Part shown: one piece after another, positions 44,040 to 56,930 of the stretch
How the letters are laid out: the number at the start of each line of letters is the position of its first letter
How positions within the stretch are numbered: position 1 is the first letter of the stretch
Assembly: GCA_036768485.1 (NCBI GenBank)
Contig: JAVLUZ010000154.1
Coordinates: 883,308 to 947,307, forward strand
Reading direction: 5' to 3'
DNA from: Mermis nigrescens
Taxonomy: Eukaryota > Nematoda > Enoplea > Mermithida > Mermithidae
Length of the DNA stretch: 64,000 bases
Notes under the pieces: model-generated
What the model saw: the letters and a program-made list of their open reading frames with translations, nothing else
What the model was told of the DNA's origin: nothing
Database searches by the model: none
Made by a program: the position numbers and the translations under genes

Positions 44040-44880
44040 ATTCATCAAATATATACAAAATAATTGGAGAAAAGCGTCTGGATGAACGAATTAAAGAGTT
44101 GAATGCTCGAAAAATAAGTATTTGTACTTGAAATTTGTTAGACGTCATTTGACACTTTTTCGCGGTTCAAGCAATCGGTCTTGGTCCAAAATTACCGGAG
44201 GAGGTATGTTTTTCAAGAGTCTTGGCAGGGGAGACCCCCCATACCACCAGTGTGCATGTGTGACGTCGTAGTTTCAGTGTTTTTAGAGATCTTTTAGTTA
44301 GAAAATGCCAAGTTTTGTTTTCCGGCGCTTCGCGCTCAACAGCCGTTTTTGACTATATATGCTATTGAATATCAGTGAATTTTCCTTTAGAAGCTTCTAG
44401 AAGATAAAGCATCGTCAGAAAAACCTAAAACGACGCTCCTGACGCGCACACATTGGTTTCTAGTCTTTCATTAGTCCTTGGCGGACTTTATTGAAAAACA
44501 AGGTCACTTTATAAATTTTGAGATAATAAGTATAATTTGTTTGAAGAAGGTGGGCAAATTTATAGTCGGATTACCAAGCCTCTCCTATGGAAACGGCTAC
44601 CAATTTCCCGACAAATATTGCGAACTGTTAAAAGTATTTGCACATCCAGGCCCGTATTCAGGGGGAAGCCGCCCCTCCCCCCGAAATAAGAAGAATTCTG
44701 TTTGTCCCAAGGGTCCCCCAAAGGGAAAATGGGAAATCGGCGAAGTGCGTCTAAAACACCGCCACAACAGGTTTTTTAGTGTACTTCTGGGCTAATAAAC
44801 TCTAAATTTTCTGGCGCTTCGCGCCGAATATACTGTTTATGTATAGTTTGGTCTTTTCAACTGCTAAAAATCGCTGAAAT
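44040..44880 (+). mobile_element. MITE copies: M5 fragment and M6
   Basis: About 44040-44265 is an M5 fragment ('atttgacactttttcgcgg', 'cagtgtgcatgtgtgacg'). About 44647-44860 is an M6 copy beginning CCAGGCCCGTATT, reverse-complementary to 31800-32037. The 105-codon frame at 44478-44795 overlaps M6 and is not a gene. Confidence 0.6.
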
Positions 44881-44936
44881 TTGAGTTCGACTTAAAAACA
44901 CTTTTAAATTTTACCCTCCCCAGAATTTCCATGATG

Positions 44937-46350
44937 TGCACATGCGTGTAACGGGGGATGAGAGATCCCCCACCCACAGTCGGTTGTCCCTCTAAACCCA
45001 GAAAATTAGTTACCCTCCCCCAGTGTTTTTTTTGCACAGTGCAAACTTTTTGGGCCCGTGCAAAGAAAAACTTGGTGATTTTTGCACGGTGCAAAGAAAA
45101 ATTTGGGCAAAAATAATGTAAAATATGTCGATTTTTGAACGCCCAGGTCACTTTAAAATCAAATTTTCAAAAAATTTTCGGCGCTTTGTGCCGGATAACA
45201 CCAAAATATCTTATTTTCTTTCCAGCGCGCCCACTGAGTTCAATTTTTCATTCTATTTTCATTTCTGATGCAGACAGGCTTATTCTACTTTGCATATTCC
45301 ATTACCGAATTAGCAAGACGTGGATCTTGTTTGAGCTTGTTTTACTTTTTTCAAAGGTCACCCAATTTTAAAAGTGCAAAAAGTTTTAAATGAGCACTTT
45401 TTGGAAAAAATGCAAAGATTTTCGGTACTAGTGCTTGATGTCCCATGCCTTTTTTCGACACTTTTCCCTAATGTAGTAAATTTCTAGACCAGGTTAAACG
45501 AATCATTAGGTTTTTGTTTTACTTTACAGTGCCTACAAATTGTTAATTAAGTTTTCTGCGTCATGTTGATAGGTAATTACGCTATTTTTTCATTTTTTTG
45601 CTCATGCCATTTTCAGAGCTTTTATATGTTTTTAAACAGGATTTCGATAATTATGACGATTGAAGCCCTATTTTAATTTTAGCATTACAGTGTTGTTTTT
45701 TTACACATTTTCAATGCTAGAAAGTGAAAAATCTGAAGTGCTTTTTCGAAAATTCCAATAAAATTTCGCGTTTCGCGCGATTTCTTTACTTTCATAGATA
45801 TTTTAAGCATAAACATTTCAAATAAAATTTTACATTTGATCATTTTTAAGATTTTCTGGCTCGAAAATGGGAAAAATTTTCGCGCTTCGCGCGACTTATT
45901 AGATTTATCCACTTATAACATGAATCGCTAGAAAAATATGTCATTTTATTTTTTGAGCATTAAATTCCTGCAGAAACTATTAAATGTGCTGAAAATTTGT
46001 TACAGAAATCGCAAATCTGTCGTTTTTCTCAGGGTAAACATAGTGTGAAAGATATAACGGCTAAACCTACAGTATCCTACCGCGCGAAGCGCGGAAAGTT
46101 TTTGTATATAAAATACACTGTACAAAAAAATTTTCGGTCGTGCAAAAGGATTTTGGGAGGTTTTTTGCACGGTGCAAAGAGGCCTGTGCAAAAAAAACAC
46201 TGCCCTCCCTAGATTTTTAGAGAAAAATTGATGGCCGTTTTAGGTGTTTTTTGGCCGTTTTTGGCCAAAAATTAGTGTCCATTCACCCCTCCCTTAGCAA
46301 AGAACGGAAACCCGCTTAAAATTTCGAGCCTTACACGTACAGTTGTGCAT
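44937..46350 (-). mobile_element. MITE family M1, reverse, split by a hAT-type MITE
   Basis: Left half 44937-45020 ('gcgtgtaacgggggatgag', 'gttgtccctctaaacccag') and right half 46203-46350 ('tggccgttttaggtgtttt', 'aaaatttcgagcc') together make one M1 copy. It is interrupted exactly by the element at 45021-46202. Confidence 0.7.
45021..46202. mobile_element. hAT-type MITE with CAGTGTTTTTTTTGCACAG ends and 8-bp TSD
   Basis: The left tip CAGTGTTTTTTTTGCACAG is repeated inverted at the right end (…GCAAAAAAAACACTG, ending 46202). The flanks ccctcccc (45013-45020) and ccctccct (46203-46210) match at 7 of 8. Subterminal TTTGCACGGTGCAAAG palindromes are present on both sides. No transposase was seen; a degenerate GCGCGAAGCGCG module lies near 46082. 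Confidence 0.75.
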
Positions 46351-46555
46351 GTCTAGTTCTAGCCAACAAAACCCACACGATCGCTGGATGGGAAATCGAA
46401 TTTCGGCGGGGATTCCTCTCTTATGTACATGTGTTTGACCCATTAGTCCCCAATAAATCATTCATACGAACAGTGGAGAGTGGATGGACACTGGTCATGA
46501 TCAATGAATTTGAACTTGAATCAAATTAAATTTTTTAAACGTTACAATGAACAAT

Positions 46556-47303
46556 TCTGATTTGATAAACAACAAACATGCCGTATGGGGTTTCAGGAGA
46601 GGGGTCTACCCCCAGAATGGAAAATGGAAAAGTTTGTGAAGAAAATGAGTAAAATGCAGGCCAAAAACGGATTAAACTTGAAAATTATCTTCGAAAGTGC
46701 TCGAAATCGACCAGAAATTGTGTAATAACGTACTTTTGACGCTATTTTAGCGCTTATATCAGTTTTTCAGGTCATTTTGGCCCAACAAAGCTCAATTTTT
46801 GACCCCACAGCACGATTTTCTGTATTCAGCAAAGATTTTTCCCGATGTACAAAGACTTTTCAGGACCGTCTTTGTACATGTATAAAGATTTTTTGGGAGA
46901 CAAAAATTGTAAAAAGGTGTAAAATTCAAAAAAAATTCGGCGCTCTGCGGCGAAATGAGTAATTGTTTGTCCTATATATCTTCAAAATGGCAGAATTTGC
47001 ATTTAGAATGGAAAAATAAAAAATTTTTCGGCACTCCGATACGTTTTGAGACAATTTTTAGTAAGTTTTGGCGTCAGAAACCCAGGAATTAGCTAAAATA
47101 CACTACCAAAGACCTAAAAACCCTGCTTTACCACACTAAAATCGCTATTGTACCATATCATAGTACACAAAAAATCTGCATGTACAATATGTACAAAGAC
47201 TTTTGGGGAACAACTTTGTACATGTACAAACGGACCTTGTACAAAATACACTGCCCCCCAGACCTGCTGGACCCCCTCCAGATCAGCCATGCTGTGCACC
47301 TAT
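46556..47303. mobile_element. MITE with a second CTTTGTACATGTACAAAG-type element inside
   Basis: The outer MITE resembles 27010-27290 ('gaccagaa', 'cattttggcc', 'ctgtgcacctatg' end). Inside, 46808-47253 is an element ending CACTG with palindromic CTTTGTACATGTAYAAAG blocks near both ends. It is collinear over ~430 bp with 52436-52858. Confidence 0.6.
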
Positions 47304-47372
47304 GAAAGACAATGGGCATTCAAAATTTTGACTTTTCTATGCCTCTGACGCCTAAACGTCGTCGGTTCTTAC

Positions 47373-47542
47373 AAGTATCAGTCCAAAATAAATCAGCCAA
47401 AAGCATCTGAATAAATGAGCGTTTGTCGACGTACGATTCCTGGTCGAACTTGCTAAAATACGTTTCAACAAAGTCGTTTTCGCCAGAGGTGATGTTATAA
47501 GTTTCGATTTCTCTGAAAAATTTCAGTAAACGAGTCAAAAAC
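47373..47542 (-). CDS. TMEM259: membralin exon 3, lumenal loop (residues 209-265; placed by phase)
   Basis: The acceptor TTCCAG|G supplies the third base of an Arg codon begun in exon 2. Then 56 codons (FLTRLLKFF ... LADLFWTDT) stay open to a consensus donor, ACTT|GTAAGAA, leaving one T that exon 4 completes as Phe. Both phases fit exactly, but the sequence itself has no clear match to membralin, where this part of the lumenal loop is poorly conserved. It contains one N-glycosylation sequon (NIT). Alternative: an exon of another transcript or a cryptic ORF, with the true exon 2 joined elsewhere. Confidence 0.65.
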
Positions 47543-48169
47543 CTGGAATTAAATGTTCATCAACTATACATATGTATGAACATGCATTATAATTTAGAGT
47601 ATGAGACACTTAAACGCTACAAAAATAAATATAACTGCAATTATGCACATACATATGTAGCATAAAAGCCAGGAGATAATGAAACTATAATAAAAATCAA
47701 TTGAAAATTAGTAATAACAAATTGAAGAATAAAAATATATGCACAACAATGCAAGTTCAATTCATGTGTAACAAGAAAAGTAACGTCAAACTACATGTAG
47801 TAAGTAATGTTGACTTAGTCGCTTATTTTTTCAGGGAAAAACAATCATTGGATATTAAGCGAGCAAGAAAATATGCGCTTAGACAATAAAGGGCATTTTG
47901 CAATCAATCACACTTATAGTTTGCAATAATTACTCGTATAAGTAGCTGAAGATCGTTAGTGTAGCATTCAAGTGAATGAACAAAAAGGTTTTTAAACATA
48001 CATAACAACGGCACTTTTATACATACCTTTCCTTGGACCGCAATTTTTTTCTACAAGCTTAATTGTCAATTTATGTTGCCATCAATTCTTTCCTTTACCT
48101 TATTTATTCATTTCAGTCATACCATACAAGAGCATAGGGGTTAAGGGGGTTATTACCCCCTAAGCTTTG

Positions 48170-48880
48170 AAAACCTAATAAGCTATGTATACAGCCTTTT
48201 TGGCCGAAAAAACATTGTTTTATAGCCTTTTTTGAGCTCAGAAAATGAGCTGTATTGCCTTTTTGGGCTCAGAAAACTAGCTATGTAGTCTTTTTCGGAC
48301 TAAGAAGCATACATGCACAGCATGGAAATTCTGGGGAGGAGTAATTATAAGGTGCACTTTTTTGGATCCAAAAATGGTAGGTACGCATTTAAAAAACATC
48401 GTTTTTCAGCGTTTCTAACGATGCTCTATCTTTCTAGAAGCATAAAAACACAAAAAACATTCCGAAAAAAATCAAAGTCTGAACAAATTGAACAAAATAG
48501 TCAAAACATGAGTATAATGGCGCGAAGCGCCGAAAATTTGGCACATTTGAGCGAGTAGATAGCTAAAAACGCTTGAAAAAGCATCTTTTCTACAAATTTT
48601 TGAAAATTTTTTAGTGAACTTTCAAAAAATCGTCAATTCTGGGGGAAGGTGTGAAAAATTTTTCTGGGAGGGGTGAAAACCCCTCAGCTCATGTATGCTC
48701 ACAAGCATACCGTGTGAGATCAGAATGCTATATCTTTTGTGAGTTCTAAAAGGATATATAACTATTTTCTCGACTCCGAAAAGGGTAAATATCTATTTTT
48801 AGTCCAAAAAGGATATATTGTATGTCTGTGAATCCAAAAAAGCTATATTAATAGTTTTCTGAGCCCGAAAAGGCTATATA
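48170..48880. repeat. GGCTATATAG short repeats in inverted blocks, split by a MITE
   Basis: Blocks at 48170-48305 (units like CTTTTTGGGCTCAGAAAAC) and 48700-48880 (rc-like units such as TTTTCTGAGCCCGAAAAGG) lie in opposite orientation around the MITE at 48307-48693. The likely reading is an older inverted-repeat element into which the MITE inserted. Confidence 0.5.
48307..48693 (+). mobile_element. MITE, 'catgcacagcatgg' family (M4)
   Basis: It starts GCATACATGCACAGCATGG and ends CTCATGTATGC, giving short terminal inverted repeats (CATACATG). It contains GGCGCGAAGCGCCGAAAATT near 48520. Related copies lie at about 23452-23790 and 43011-43432. Confidence 0.6.
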
Positions 48881-48881
48881 G

Positions 48882-50305
48882 TAGAGATGTCACGGGGCAG
48901 GCTTTTAACCGGGCCGGGGCAAGATGTAATGCATACTAATGTATGCTGACCATAAAAGTTTACACTTAAAATTATTTGCTGTACTTTTTGCATTAGTACT
49001 TAACCGTCTAACTGTAAAAAGAGGATTAATTTCAGGTTTCTCATCGTATAATGCCTTTAAATTAAGAGCCTAAGAAGTTAAAAAACGGTTTGAAAAATAT
49101 CAATGATGCACGTGATACTGAATCAGTCCAATTAAACGACAATTATTAGCGATAAATCATAAATGTGCAACCATCTTCAGATTTTCAAAACTTCATGACT
49201 GATTTTCGGGGAGGTGAAGAATTGTGAGGTAATTTTAAAGTTCGAAATAGAATACCCATATCTCTTAGGATCTAAGCTCTCAATTAATGAATGATATCAG
49301 TTTTTTAAGAAGAATGGTACTTTTTAGTGATGCTACGTGCTCTTCATTTCATTTATGGTAAAGATTAATTTTCCCGCTGAAAAGCTAAAAAGTATAAGCA
49401 TTCAAGTTCAAAGCATGCATTTAAATGTTTAACATTATCATTTTTGTTTCAATGTTCACTTTGAAAGTTCGTTAATTTTTAGTAAAAAACTGTCAATTTA
49501 TGTATATATTGATTATATACATTGCAGTTCTTGGATTTAAGACTCCCGATTCTACATTTTCTATTCCGAACTTTGTCGTGGATTTCAGCTGTACTCACTC
49601 ATAAAAATCAAAGATGTACAAATTTTAAACATCTTTTTCTTGTCAATATTGTGGCTGATGCGATCAAATATTCCCGACAGAACAAGCTGGATTTTGAAGA
49701 ATTCCTCAAAATTTTGAATTACGAAATAATATTTATATATAATTTTAGGTCAGGACACCAAGAAGTGTGATCAAAGCATCAAATCTCGCTTCCTTCTTAA
49801 GCTGATCATTTTATTAATTTTATGCATTCCGTCTCTTAAGAGTTAACAGATCATCGAATTTCATTTATAAGATCTGACAGAATAGAAACAAAATTATTCG
49901 TCATCCGATCTACGCTATTTATTTCCAGATGAACTATAAAATTAATAAATAAATCATAAATGTATCAATGATATAATGATAGCAATATTAATAATAAATA
50001 TTAATAGATTTATTTTAAACTAATCTAAAAGTAAAGCGAATACGCTGAATTTAAACGGCATTTGTAATTTGGGTCAAAATCTACATTTGAGCTATAGAAG
50101 CAATTTAACGATCAAATTTTTCCATTTGAATTCGTCAGTATGCTGAAATATACCACTTCTTTGGTTCCTCATAATTTCTAATATTTATTTTTTTATAAAA
50201 TCTTAGAGTTTTGCAATTATTTGCAAATGTTTTAGCCCCGGCCCAAGGCAAGCCTTGCCCCGGCTCGGGGCATAAGCCCCGGCACCGGGGCTTGGGTCAT
50301 CCCTA
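48882..50305. mobile_element. hAT-type transposon remnant in membralin intron 2
   Basis: The left end TAGAGATGTCACGGGG and the right end GGGTCATCCCTA are inverted. The flanks ctatatag (48874-48881) and ctatatac (50306-50313) match at 7 of 8 positions, as for a hAT target duplication. The subterminal regions are CCCCGG-rich. Short open frames inside show no transposase that I can recognise. Confidence 0.6.
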
Positions 50306-50961
50306 CTATATACTTAATTTTCTAAACCTGAATCGTTTTTACGAAGCCCTTATTTATCTACCAATTTTCGGTTTTCACCCCCTTCCCCCTGAAAGTCTGA
50401 CCTTACGCACCTATGAGCCATACATTTATTCCTAGATGCTCGCAGTACATGTAGCGACCAAATGTATTTTTGGTAAAACCGGAGGTTAATATTTTCTGGA
50501 AAACGTAGTGCAAAAATTTATAAAAATTTTTTTGCAAAATTGCAATGGACAATAAAATATAAGTAGTTTGTGCGTCTGTTTTTTTTGCAATTTCTGATTT
50601 TGGCAGACAGAGCCTGAACGCAAAATATTTTCCCGTAGGCACTATTGATTTTCTAGTCATTTCACTCCTAAATTTTCTAAGCTCACAATTTCCTCCATGG
50701 CACACCTTCGCAAAGAATGAGCGGCTAAACACTTAAATAATTAGAATTTAAATTTGTAAAATTTAATTTGAATTTAACATTTCACAAACATAAACAAAAC
50801 AAACTAAACGCAGAAAGCAGTCTGGACACTTAAACTAAACTGGACAAACTAAACGAAAATTTAAACTAAAAATTTGGACCAAAATGGAAAAAATCATCTA
50901 AAAATGAACTTAAATGCAACTTTTTGCCAAATTTTTTTTCCATAATTAAAATAACAATTAC

Positions 50962-51320
50962 CTTTCTTGATCTGCAACCGCAGCGTCATTTTCAATATTA
51001 GAAACGATCGAGGGTGAATTATTGAGGTGAAAATCAGAATCCGAAAGTTTCGGTATCTCCCGATCATCCTTCAACAGATAAGATCGATCAAACGGTTTTG
51101 TGTCATTCAAATCCGACTCCACAGTCTCGTTGGATAAAGGAAAATGATGATTGTTTAGAAAAACGACTCGATTTTCAAGGCTAACCGTCGAATTGCGCAC
51201 AATTTCGACCCGTAAAACGCCATCTTTTGGCCAAATTTTTCTCACATGATCCAAGCACGCAGACGGATTGCGAGAAAACACCAGATGGACGTAGACGAGT
51301 ACGAATAGAAAGAACAAAGC
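50962..51320 (-). CDS. TMEM259: membralin exon 2 (residues 90-209)
   Basis: It opens with ALFFLFVLVYVHLVFSR, which completes the first transmembrane helix, then the lumenal motif CLDHVRKIWPKDGVLRVE, both highly conserved in the family. The remainder is an acidic, poorly conserved lumenal loop with two Asn-x-Ser/Thr sites (NST, NET). The acceptor is TATTCAG|GCT (phase 0); the donor AAAG|GTAATT leaves two bases (AG) that are completed by the G of exon 3 to give Arg. Confidence 0.93.
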
Positions 51321-52275
<955 letters not shown>

Positions 52276-52349
52276 CTACATTTCGATAAATAAGCAGAAT
52301 CTTCCTCAATTTTACCACAGGTATAAGGAAAGCAAGGCAATGTAATGCT

Positions 52350-52880
52350 CAGGCCTGTATCAAGGGAGAGAGGGGGCACGTGCTCCCCTCCGAAATGAAA
52401 TAGGAGAATAATTTTTTTCCATGACTCCTGACGGTTTTTTTGTTGTATTCGGCAAAGATTTTTTCCGATGTACGCAGACTTTTTGGGACCGTCTTTGTAC
52501 ATGTACAAAGATCTTCAGGAAGACAAAAATCGCAAAAAAGGTCTGAAATTCGCAAAACTTTTAGGCGCTTCGCGCCTAAATGAGTAATTGTGTGTTCAAT
52601 ATATCTTTATTATAGCAGAAATTGTATTTAGAAAGAAAAAATGTCAATTTTTTTGGCGCTTAGCGTCTTTTAGGACGATTTTTAGTGGTTTTTGCGGGAC
52701 CCAGAAATGCTAAAATACACTACCAAAGGTCGAAACCACACTAAAATCTAATGTAACATATTACAGCACCCGAAAATTTATATGTAAAAAATGTACAGAC
52801 TTTTGGGAACCATCTTTGTACATGTATAAACGGACCTCGTTCAAAAAACACAGTTACTACCCCCTTGCTCGTTTAGCCAA
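52350..52880. mobile_element. MITE and CTTTGTACATGTACAAAG element just upstream of membralin
   Basis: 'caggcctgtatcaaggg' starts a C/G-rich MITE near 52351. About 52436-52858 is collinear with 46808-47253, with the 18-bp perfect palindrome CTTTGTACATGTACAAAG near 52493-52510 and a GGCGCTTCGCGCC module near 52563. It lies only about 120 bp upstream of the proposed membralin start codon, so the promoter region may include it. Confidence 0.6.
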
Positions 52881-54775
52881 AAATCGCAGAAAAATTTCGG
52901 CGTTTCGCACCGAATTTTACAATTATAATTAATTTATTTAGCTCCAAGCGCGCGGTTTGAACACTCAATTTTTAGTCTTTGTACAACCTACAGCGTATAT
53001 TGCATCTTTGTTTTCTCTTTTGCACAGGTTTTATGTAGAAAACGAGATTTGTTCAAGATATGTCCATTGGATTCTAACCGTATCTAAGGCATCTGGGAAG
53101 CAAAATTTACAAAGTGTACAGCTCAAGTGGTCGTAAAACGTCTTTTTTAATTCAATAGAATTTTGGTTGTGCCTTCCCCTCAAACCAAATCCGAAGTGGA
53201 TACGGATCAGGAAATGCTTAATCGATTATAAACAATAAAAATATTCTTCAAAATTCGCTTTTTGTGTTTTAAATTAGTAAACCCGAATTTATGAGTCGTC
53301 CGTCGAAATATTAATTCGAGACGCAGATACTTAGTAATATGTATACATATTTAGAGATTTTAAAGAATGGCTTGAATTACCAAATAACTATTCAAAATTT
53401 GATCAAGTCAAACCAATATTTACCTCGATAAATACATACGTAATTATACCGTTTCAGTCCTACAAAACAGCAAACTAGAGCAAAACGCTTAAAGGGTAGT
53501 TTAATTCTGAATTTTTTGCTATTATGAAGAGCTTAAGAGCACCCTACCCGTCGTATTAAGGCAACTCTTTTCTGCAAAATAAAAAAGTAAAGAGGAAGAA
53601 GAAAGAATTTTCTTCACATTTGAAATAATTTTGTTATTTGTGATTTTCCGAAACTTCTTCAAACAGCCGATTTTTGGCTTTCTAACCATCAGGAGCACCA
53701 GTAGAAACCTAAATATTGCCGCGGAAACAAGCTTTTAGAAAGTTTCTTTCAGCAGGGATCGAACCTGAGACCTCACATGTCATAGACAGACACTTTATCC
53801 AATACACCAGAGACCCATTATTTTTAGAAGTTAACGAATAGTTCATAAACCATTTACGTGCTAGCCTTCCGTCTATTTGTGGCGAGAGCAATTACTTGCG
53901 CATTGGTAACAACAATCCAATGATTCTCTTTATCATTATTTTCGTGATCAGCGACATCAAATTCCCACATTTTCATGATTTACGAACAAAAATTTTTTCG
54001 CAACCCGAAATAGTCTTTTCATGATAAACTACTAGCATATTTGTGAACAGCACCCTGGATTTACGCATATTTGAATAATTTTGGCAAAATTTTGAAAAAA
54101 TGTTCTGTACTTTTCAAAGTCCAGGTGCCAAAAATGTAGTCCACAAGTTACATTGTATTCTCACTAATTTAGCAAGAGACTTCCGGCTTTTTTCGGAAAT
54201 CAACTCTAGAGTCTATTTTTGACCATCTGGATCGTTTTCCTGTCAATGTTCGGTACCTATTCTCTTCAAAAATCACAAATAACGAAATTTAGCCCCAGAT
54301 TTCATGTCAGTGAAAATGTGAAATCTTTGCGCCCCTTATCCTATTACAGACAAGTTTGATAACATTGAAAAACTCGCGCCTTGTCTTTTGAGATTTTTAG
54401 CTTTCGGGGATGAAGACTTAAAAATTTTCGTGCTTCGCGCGGATTGCTTGCATCCCCTCACAATTCATGCGTTCTAAACCTTCTTTTAGTTTATCTGAAT
54501 GAATATAATTTGAATAAGTATCTAAATGTAGTTTAATATACATCGACTTAACTAAATTTATTAGAGCGCAATCATAATGAATCGTCATTATTATGACTCG
54601 TTTGACGCCTTTTGCTGCACCTTTTTACTTTAGGTTTCTTGGTATTTTCTATCGTTTTATTGCAGAAAAGCCAAAAAAATTAGAGCTTCGCGCGCATAAT
54701 ACCAAGCTAAGCATTTTTCCGTCAAAAACGTAAAAATTTCAAAAAAAATAGATTTCTTTATTGCTTTAGTAGTGC
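52881..54775. other. unassigned stretch upstream of membralin
   Basis: No gene was recognised. It holds one tRNA-like sequence (53745-53816, minus) and CGTGCTTCGCGCGG-type modules near 54437. The rest is AT-rich. Confidence 0.5.
53745..53816 (-). other. tRNA-like sequence (tRNA pseudogene or SINE head)
   Basis: Read on the minus strand: GGGTCTC start, A-box-like TGGTGTATTGG, an anticodon arm GTGTC/GACAT with a 7-base loop, and a good T-arm with B-box GGTTCGATCCC. The 3' acceptor strand does not pair with GGGTCTC and position 33 is not U, so it is not a functional tRNA. Confidence 0.45.
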
Positions 54776-56365
54776 ACACTGGCGTAGCCAGTGGGGAGAA
54801 GGGGGAATTCCCCCCTGGGGAAAATTTTTACATTTTCAAAAAGTGAGCAATATGGTTGCGTGATGCTGTTTTGCGATGAAAAATCGAAAAATTCGGTTTA
54901 TTCTATTATTTGGCAGTTTCTACCGTTTTATTGGTAGAAAATCAAAAAATTAGCACTTCGCGCGCATAAGAAGCATTTTTTCCGTCAACAAGATGAAAAA
55001 ATTTTTTGAGAAAATTTAATTTTTAATGGCTTAAATCGTGCAGAATGATGTGAAAAGCCCAAAAAACACGTTATTTAACGGCCCCGCGCTTTTTTACGCG
55101 TTTTTTTAGAAGGAAAATTTTTCTGAATCCCCCTCTGGCGAAAATCCTGGCTACGCCTATGGTAGTGCAGATCATCGTTTTTTCCCAGCGATTTGGTTGA
55201 CATTATAGACTAGACCCAAAATTGTTTTCCACCTTTTCCGACTTTTTACCACGTTTTTGGGAGGTCTAAAAATCTTAGAAATAGAGCGCCTGGGTTGAAA
55301 AATTAGTGTTTTCTAAGTAGAAAATCCTATGCACACATGCTATGGCGGTGTTTGATACACTTTTTGTATAAAAATTTCGCGCTCTACAAGAAATATCACG
55401 ATCAGTATACGTTCTTTCTGTTGAAACTTGAATTTCCCTCCTTCAGTAAAGCATTTTAGCCAATTCTTAAGTCGCTTTTGACAATTAAAACTATAATTTA
55501 TTAAATGGCGCGAAGCGCCAGAGAACTTATTTTTGCATTAGAAAACTAACCAAATCCGTGCAGAAGATAAGGATTTTCAATCGTAGTGAAGTTCTAGACC
55601 AGATTGTCGATAAAAATGCTGCAATTGGCGCGGCGCGGCTTAAAGATTAATAACATGTAAGAATTAAATCAATTCGGCGCGAAGCGCCGAAAAATTTTTG
55701 AAGTTTTACCTTTCTAAAGCGCATTTTTAACATTACAAAAATTTTCCACAAATGCCAACCAAGCCAAAAAATTTTTTCCATTTCCCAAAATTTTGGTTGA
55801 CAAATTGACCAAAAATTGGAAAAAATCGGTGGTGCAGATCGATGTGAAAAGTACTAAAGACATGTTATTTAACGGCTCCCGCCTCTTTTTATGCGATTTT
55901 CGAAAGAATATTTTTTTGAATTCTCCACTTGCGAAAATCCTGGCTACGCCTGCGATGAACGAACGATGTGATAAGGCCCAAAGGACCAACCCAGCGCATC
56001 TTTGTACATTCGCATCGACCTCTAGAGTTAAAATTTGTATAATTTTTAAAGAGGAAATGCTAGCTACGTTAATCTATGCGTTATTACAGCTCATAAATAA
56101 AAATCACTTCGCATTTGAGCATTTTTTAATAAAATCTAAAAAACATCTCTTGGATTGGCAGGAAATACAGTACTAGGCACTTGTAAGTAACATGCAGCGA
56201 TGGATAGACATTAAGTTCGCTTTAAAAATACACTAGCAAATGGGGCGCTTCGCTGCCCCATCTGCTAGAGTGTTTGTAAACAAATAATATCTTAACCAGT
56301 AATTAGTATGAAAAAATTGAATAACTCTGCAATGGATCGGCGAGCGGTTTTTATATTTTTTATAT
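54776..56365. mobile_element. MITEs with GGCGTAGCCAG ends and GCGC-hairpin modules
   Basis: About 54780-55160 runs from TGGCGTAGCCAGTGG to CCTGGCTACGCC, an inverted-tip MITE. A related right end, CCTGGCTACGCC, lies near 55938-55951. GGCGCGAAGCGCC modules occur at about 55506 and 55677. The 127-codon frame at 55793-56176 crosses these repeats and is not supported as a gene. Confidence 0.55.
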
Positions 56366-56479
56366 CTAGCTGAGCTGCCCGGCGTTGCCTGACTGAACTT
56401 AGGCCTGATAGCTGTATGGGATTGAGATGTCTCTTGTATTTTTTTATTTTTCGGAACTTTTGATGTTTTTGGGATATTT

Positions 56480-56905
56480 CTAAAAAATTGTTGTTAAAAA
56501 CATATTGTATTTTTTTTAATTTTTTAAACTGTCTTTTGTCAACCATTTCTTTGATTAAATCCATATTTCTGACGTTATAGAATGGTTCTGAGAATTCTTT
56601 ATCCTAAATCATATTTTTGATGTTCTGGGATGTTCTGGAAATTATACCATTAGATGGTTTGTGATGTTTAAAAATTTTGTTTGATCATAATCATATTTTT
56701 AACGTTTTAAAATATTAAAAAAACTTCTTTTGGTCCAAAACCATACTTTTGATGTTTTTGGAGGTTTAAAAATTTTTTTGGGTCAAAACCATATTTTTGA
56801 TGTTTTGGGGTGTTCAAAAATTTTTTTTGGTCAAAACCATTTTTTTTGATGTTTTGGGATGTTTGAAGATTTTTTTGGTGCAAACCATATTTTTGATGTT
56901 TTGGG
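56480..56905. repeat. minisatellite 2 array, reverse orientation
   Basis: Units like CCATATTTTTGATGTTTTGGG, the reverse complement of the array at 13100-13500. Confidence 0.85.
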
Positions 56906-56930
56906 ACACCAATCTTACAGCACAGGATAT

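Larger units (their letters stand above)
47543..50961 (-). other. membralin intron 2 (3.4 kb)
   Basis: It contains a hAT element (48882-50305), a MITE at 48307-48693, and GGCTATATAG-type short repeats on both sides of that MITE. The segment 50313-50420 ends in the 'gacctta(c)gcacctatg' terminus of the M2 family. The rest is unassigned AT-rich sequence with no convincing gene. Confidence 0.7.

Noticed and set aside
55793..56176. 127-codon plus-strand ORF
   Set aside because: It crosses a MITE end (CCTGGCTACGCC) and unrelated flank; no domain and no conserved partner.
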